A stretch of DNA of 64,000 nt from contig JAXRKP010000701.1 in assembly GCA_037039925.1 (NCBI GenBank), positions 37,501 to 101,500 of the forward strand, read 5' to 3'. Under the pieces are notes generated by a model, which searched no databases, was not told the DNA's origin, and saw only the letters and a list, made by a program, of their open reading frames with translations. Every line of letters begins with the position of its first letter. The first letter of the stretch is position 1. The translations under genes and the position numbers were made by a program. Positions 61,856 to 64,000 of the stretch are shown here, piece by piece. This stretch comes from Doris montereyensis (Eukaryota; Mollusca; Gastropoda; Nudibranchia; Dorididae).

Positions 61856-61952
61856 ATGGCAATACAGTTGGGCTACGAGGCTATGCTCTCGACTGTGCTA
61901 ATGTGGCTCTTCTTTCTCAGTTGGACACCGTGCTATGGAGAAGAAATAAAAG
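61856..61952 (+). CDS. gene 2, signal peptide exon
   Basis: The ATG at 61856 (context aaggatggc, favourable) opens 32 residues: MAIQLGYEAMLSTVLMWLFF, then LSWTPCYGEEIK. It has a hydrophobic core and a likely cleavage after CYG before EE. The donor is g|gtaagg at 61952, phase 1. This matches gene 1, where the signal peptide also sits on one exon ending in phase 1. The longer frame running into the intron is not used. The intron of 766 bp contains a SINE. Confidence 0.85.
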
Positions 61953-62282
61953 GTAAGGATGCGATTATATTGTTTTTAAATTATCTCATGCCAAAAATGC
62001 TTCTTCTAAAGACTGATACGCATGGAAGTGCCCTGTCATATTTTTACAACCTGTCTGAGAAAAATGGCTTTCAAGTTGTAATGCTAAAGCTAACGGACGT
62101 AAACTTGCCCTGACTCTCTTGATCCTTCGTATAATTAGTGGTCTTTAAATTTTTCTTCACAGTTTCTATATATGGGGAGGGATGAGATACGATTTGAAAT
62201 ACCCTGATATGTTCTGTTAACCTATGCTAAATTAATCTGGTGGAAATATTAAAATATTTGTGAACACTGTACTTTTGTGGTG

Positions 62283-62585
62283 TTGGTGGCCGATTGGTTA
62301 AACTGCTGGCCTTGGGATCATGAGGTTCCAGATTGAAATCCTAGGAAAGTTAGTTCCGTCGTTGTGTTTCTTAGGAAAGACATTTAACATGCATTTTTCA
62401 ACTTGACCCAGGTGCAAATGGTACTAGCTCTAGCTTGGGAGTAAAACCTTGTGTCAGGGGCAGACCAGCGCCCTGTCTAGGAGGTGCTTATTATCACCGG
62501 TTCTGCTTCCTGCTCTAGAAACCGGCCTAAGCTCCGGTTCTATCGGCCGTAATGGCCTTGAAGGACTTCACTGCATTTCTTCAAT
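62283..62585 (+). mobile_element. tRNA-derived SINE, family C, in gene 2 intron 1
   Basis: Head: tggtggccgattggttaaac and gatcatgaggttccagattg. Body: agcttgggagtaaaacctt, tgtctaggaggtgcttatta and ggccgtaatggccttgaagg. Confidence 0.85.
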
Positions 62586-62718
62586 CTGTCTTCCTTTAAG
62601 GACGAAGGAAGTCTTACATCCACTGCCCTTTGATCTGCATATTCTTGTCACCTTTACACGTTCTGCAGCTCTCTCTCATTCTCATCTATTCGTCTTTTCC
62701 ACTTGGTTCTCCACACAG

Positions 62719-62969
62719 GTTCCATGTACAGCTCTTCCATGTGTAAAGCACCAAAGTATTCTGGTTGTCAGAAAAGGCGACCGCCATCATCACCGGTAAG
62801 TATCGACAATCCCAGGGAAAGCTGTAAGATTATCTTCGGCTTGGCGTCTGACCACGCTGAAGCCAGACTTAAGATTAATTTTGACTTCATCTACTTCCAC
62901 GACTGCGGTGTGACACTGCAGATTAACCAATCGACTTCGAGCAGATTTGATGGCACCGACAAAGAAATG
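62719..62969 (+). CDS. gene 2, CUB-like ectodomain exon (gene continues beyond window)
   Basis: The exon is 251 nt with acceptor ggttctccacacag and donor atg|gtaagt. It enters in phase 1 and leaves in phase 0, the same phases as the gene 1 exon at 35366-35604 and nearly the same length. It encodes SMYSSSMCKAPKYSGC..., then ESCKIIFGLA and INFDFIYFHDCGVTLQI. The pairs ESCKIIF/DSCEVTF and YFHDCGVTL/RFYECGVDI align with gene 1. An internal ccg|gtaagt (62796) is a possible alternative donor that would truncate the domain. No later exon is confidently seen before the window ends; by analogy a transmembrane exon would be expected further right. Confidence 0.85.
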
Positions 62970-63466
62970 GTAAGTTGACAAATTGTGGGAATATGTGGTG
63001 GGTATAAGTTGGTCGTGACTTCCTTTGACTTTGAGCAAAGACATTGTGCCCTTAGCCACTTTGAATGGGATTATTAGAATGAATAAAGATAATAATAAAA
63101 TATAGATAATTGTAATAATTGTAACAGTAATAATAAAAATAAGAAAATAATAATAGTGAAAATGATATCAGTGTAATAATAATGATAATAATAATACCCC
63201 GATAGGATGATAATAATAATGACAACTATAGGTATTTTTTAGGAATAATGATGATGAAAGGGTAATAGTTAGAAAGCATCACTTGCTACTACAGTGTATG
63301 TAAAACCAACATTAATTTATGCTCTATACGCTGTGCATTGTTTTGAAGTGGTAGAATCTCAAATGTACACGTTGAATCCACAAACCCCTCCTAGGGCACT
63401 GAGATCAGTGGCAATGGTGGAACAGGATGGATTGACAGATGTGGTTACTGGTGCCTCTTATGTCCC
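62970..63466. other. intron 2 of gene 2, with ATA-rich simple sequence
   Basis: Aataat and gataat repeats lie at 63070-63240. An AG at 63396 followed by an open SGNGGTGWIDRCGYW stretch resembles the start of the gene 1 exon 3 (CSGNGK) only superficially. Confidence 0.4.
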
Positions 63467-64000
63467 ATGTGTATTATTAGTGATGATGACACAACTGATA
63501 CCATATTTTTTAACAACGTATGAATACCTCTTAAGTGTAATAATCATGACACAACTGATACCATATTATTTTACAATCTATGGATATCTCTTATTTCTAA
63601 TAATGATGACACAACTGATGCCATATTTTTTAACAACGTATCGATGCCTTTATAAATATATAGTAATGATTACACCACTGATGTCATATTTTTTAATAAC
63701 TTATGGGTACCTCTTATTTGTTGTACTGATGACACAACTGATGCCATATTGTTTAACAACGCATGGGTACCTCTTATGTGTAGTAATGATGACACAACTG
63801 ATGCATATTGTTTAACAACGTATGGGTACCTCTTATGTGTAGTAATGATGACACAACTGAAGTCATATTGTTTAACATTTAACAACGTATGGGTACCTCT
63901 TATTTGTAGTCATGATGATACAACTGATGTCATACTGTTTTACAACGTATGGGTGCCTCTTATATATATATAGTAATGATGACACAACTGAAGTCATATT
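63467..64000. repeat. minisatellite, about 60 bp, 9 copies, runs off the window
   Basis: Units read tgatgacacaactgatgcca, tattgtttaacaacgtat and gggtacctcttatg with tgtagtaa. It lies inside an intron of gene 2 or just beyond its last visible exon. Confidence 0.95.

Overview
This is animal nuclear DNA, most likely from a mollusc and probably a gastropod. It is AT-rich and intron-rich, full of tRNA-derived SINEs, Tc1 and LINE relics, micro- and minisatellites, and scattered runs of the tagatc type. The phylum-level call is my inference from general texture; no species marker was seen. Over a quarter of the 64 kb is tandem repeat by my rough sum. Nearly all the long open frames are by-products of repeats whose period is a multiple of three, or of AT/GA/AG runs.

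Two real protein-coding genes can be built from splice sites and frame. Gene 1 (minus strand) has coding exons at 37681-37597, 35604-35366, 34136-34010, 31527-31300 and about 28935-28030. It encodes a signal peptide, a four-cysteine CUB-like ectodomain, one transmembrane helix and a long basic, serine/arginine-rich cytoplasmic tail. Gene 2 (plus strand, 61856-61952 and 62719-62969, running off the right end) encodes a signal peptide and a related ectodomain exon. The two ectodomain exons share intron phases and the motifs S-C-x3-F and CGV, so this looks like a head-to-head pair of paralogues. A possible 5' untranslated exon and promoter for gene 1 lies at 56451-56720. A small coiled-coil reading frame with one frame break sits beside it on the plus strand (56144-56420).

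The left third (1-27 kb) holds a decayed, intron-containing RING/TRAF-type E3 ligase pseudogene (7140-7379 and 9426-10623), one weak first-exon candidate under an ETS site (3.77 kb), several SINEs and seven large minisatellites. The middle (27-39 kb) is gene 1, with introns packed with SINEs and a 1.7 kb minisatellite. From 39 to 55 kb the sequence is mostly tandem arrays and element relics. From 58.2 to 60.7 kb lies a broken non-LTR (LINE) element.

The most interesting observation is that many minisatellites here are expansions of pieces of dispersed elements. A Tc1 transposase relic (43140-44785) is split by two arrays whose units are its own coding sequence. Two copies of one SINE family (47665-49032 and 50090-51625) have each expanded a different internal segment into an array with a unit of about 42 bp. 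A third dispersed element (42165-42565) carries a 15-bp expansion, and at least three further arrays start exactly at element edges. The window therefore records repeated local birth of satellites from transposable-element sequence.
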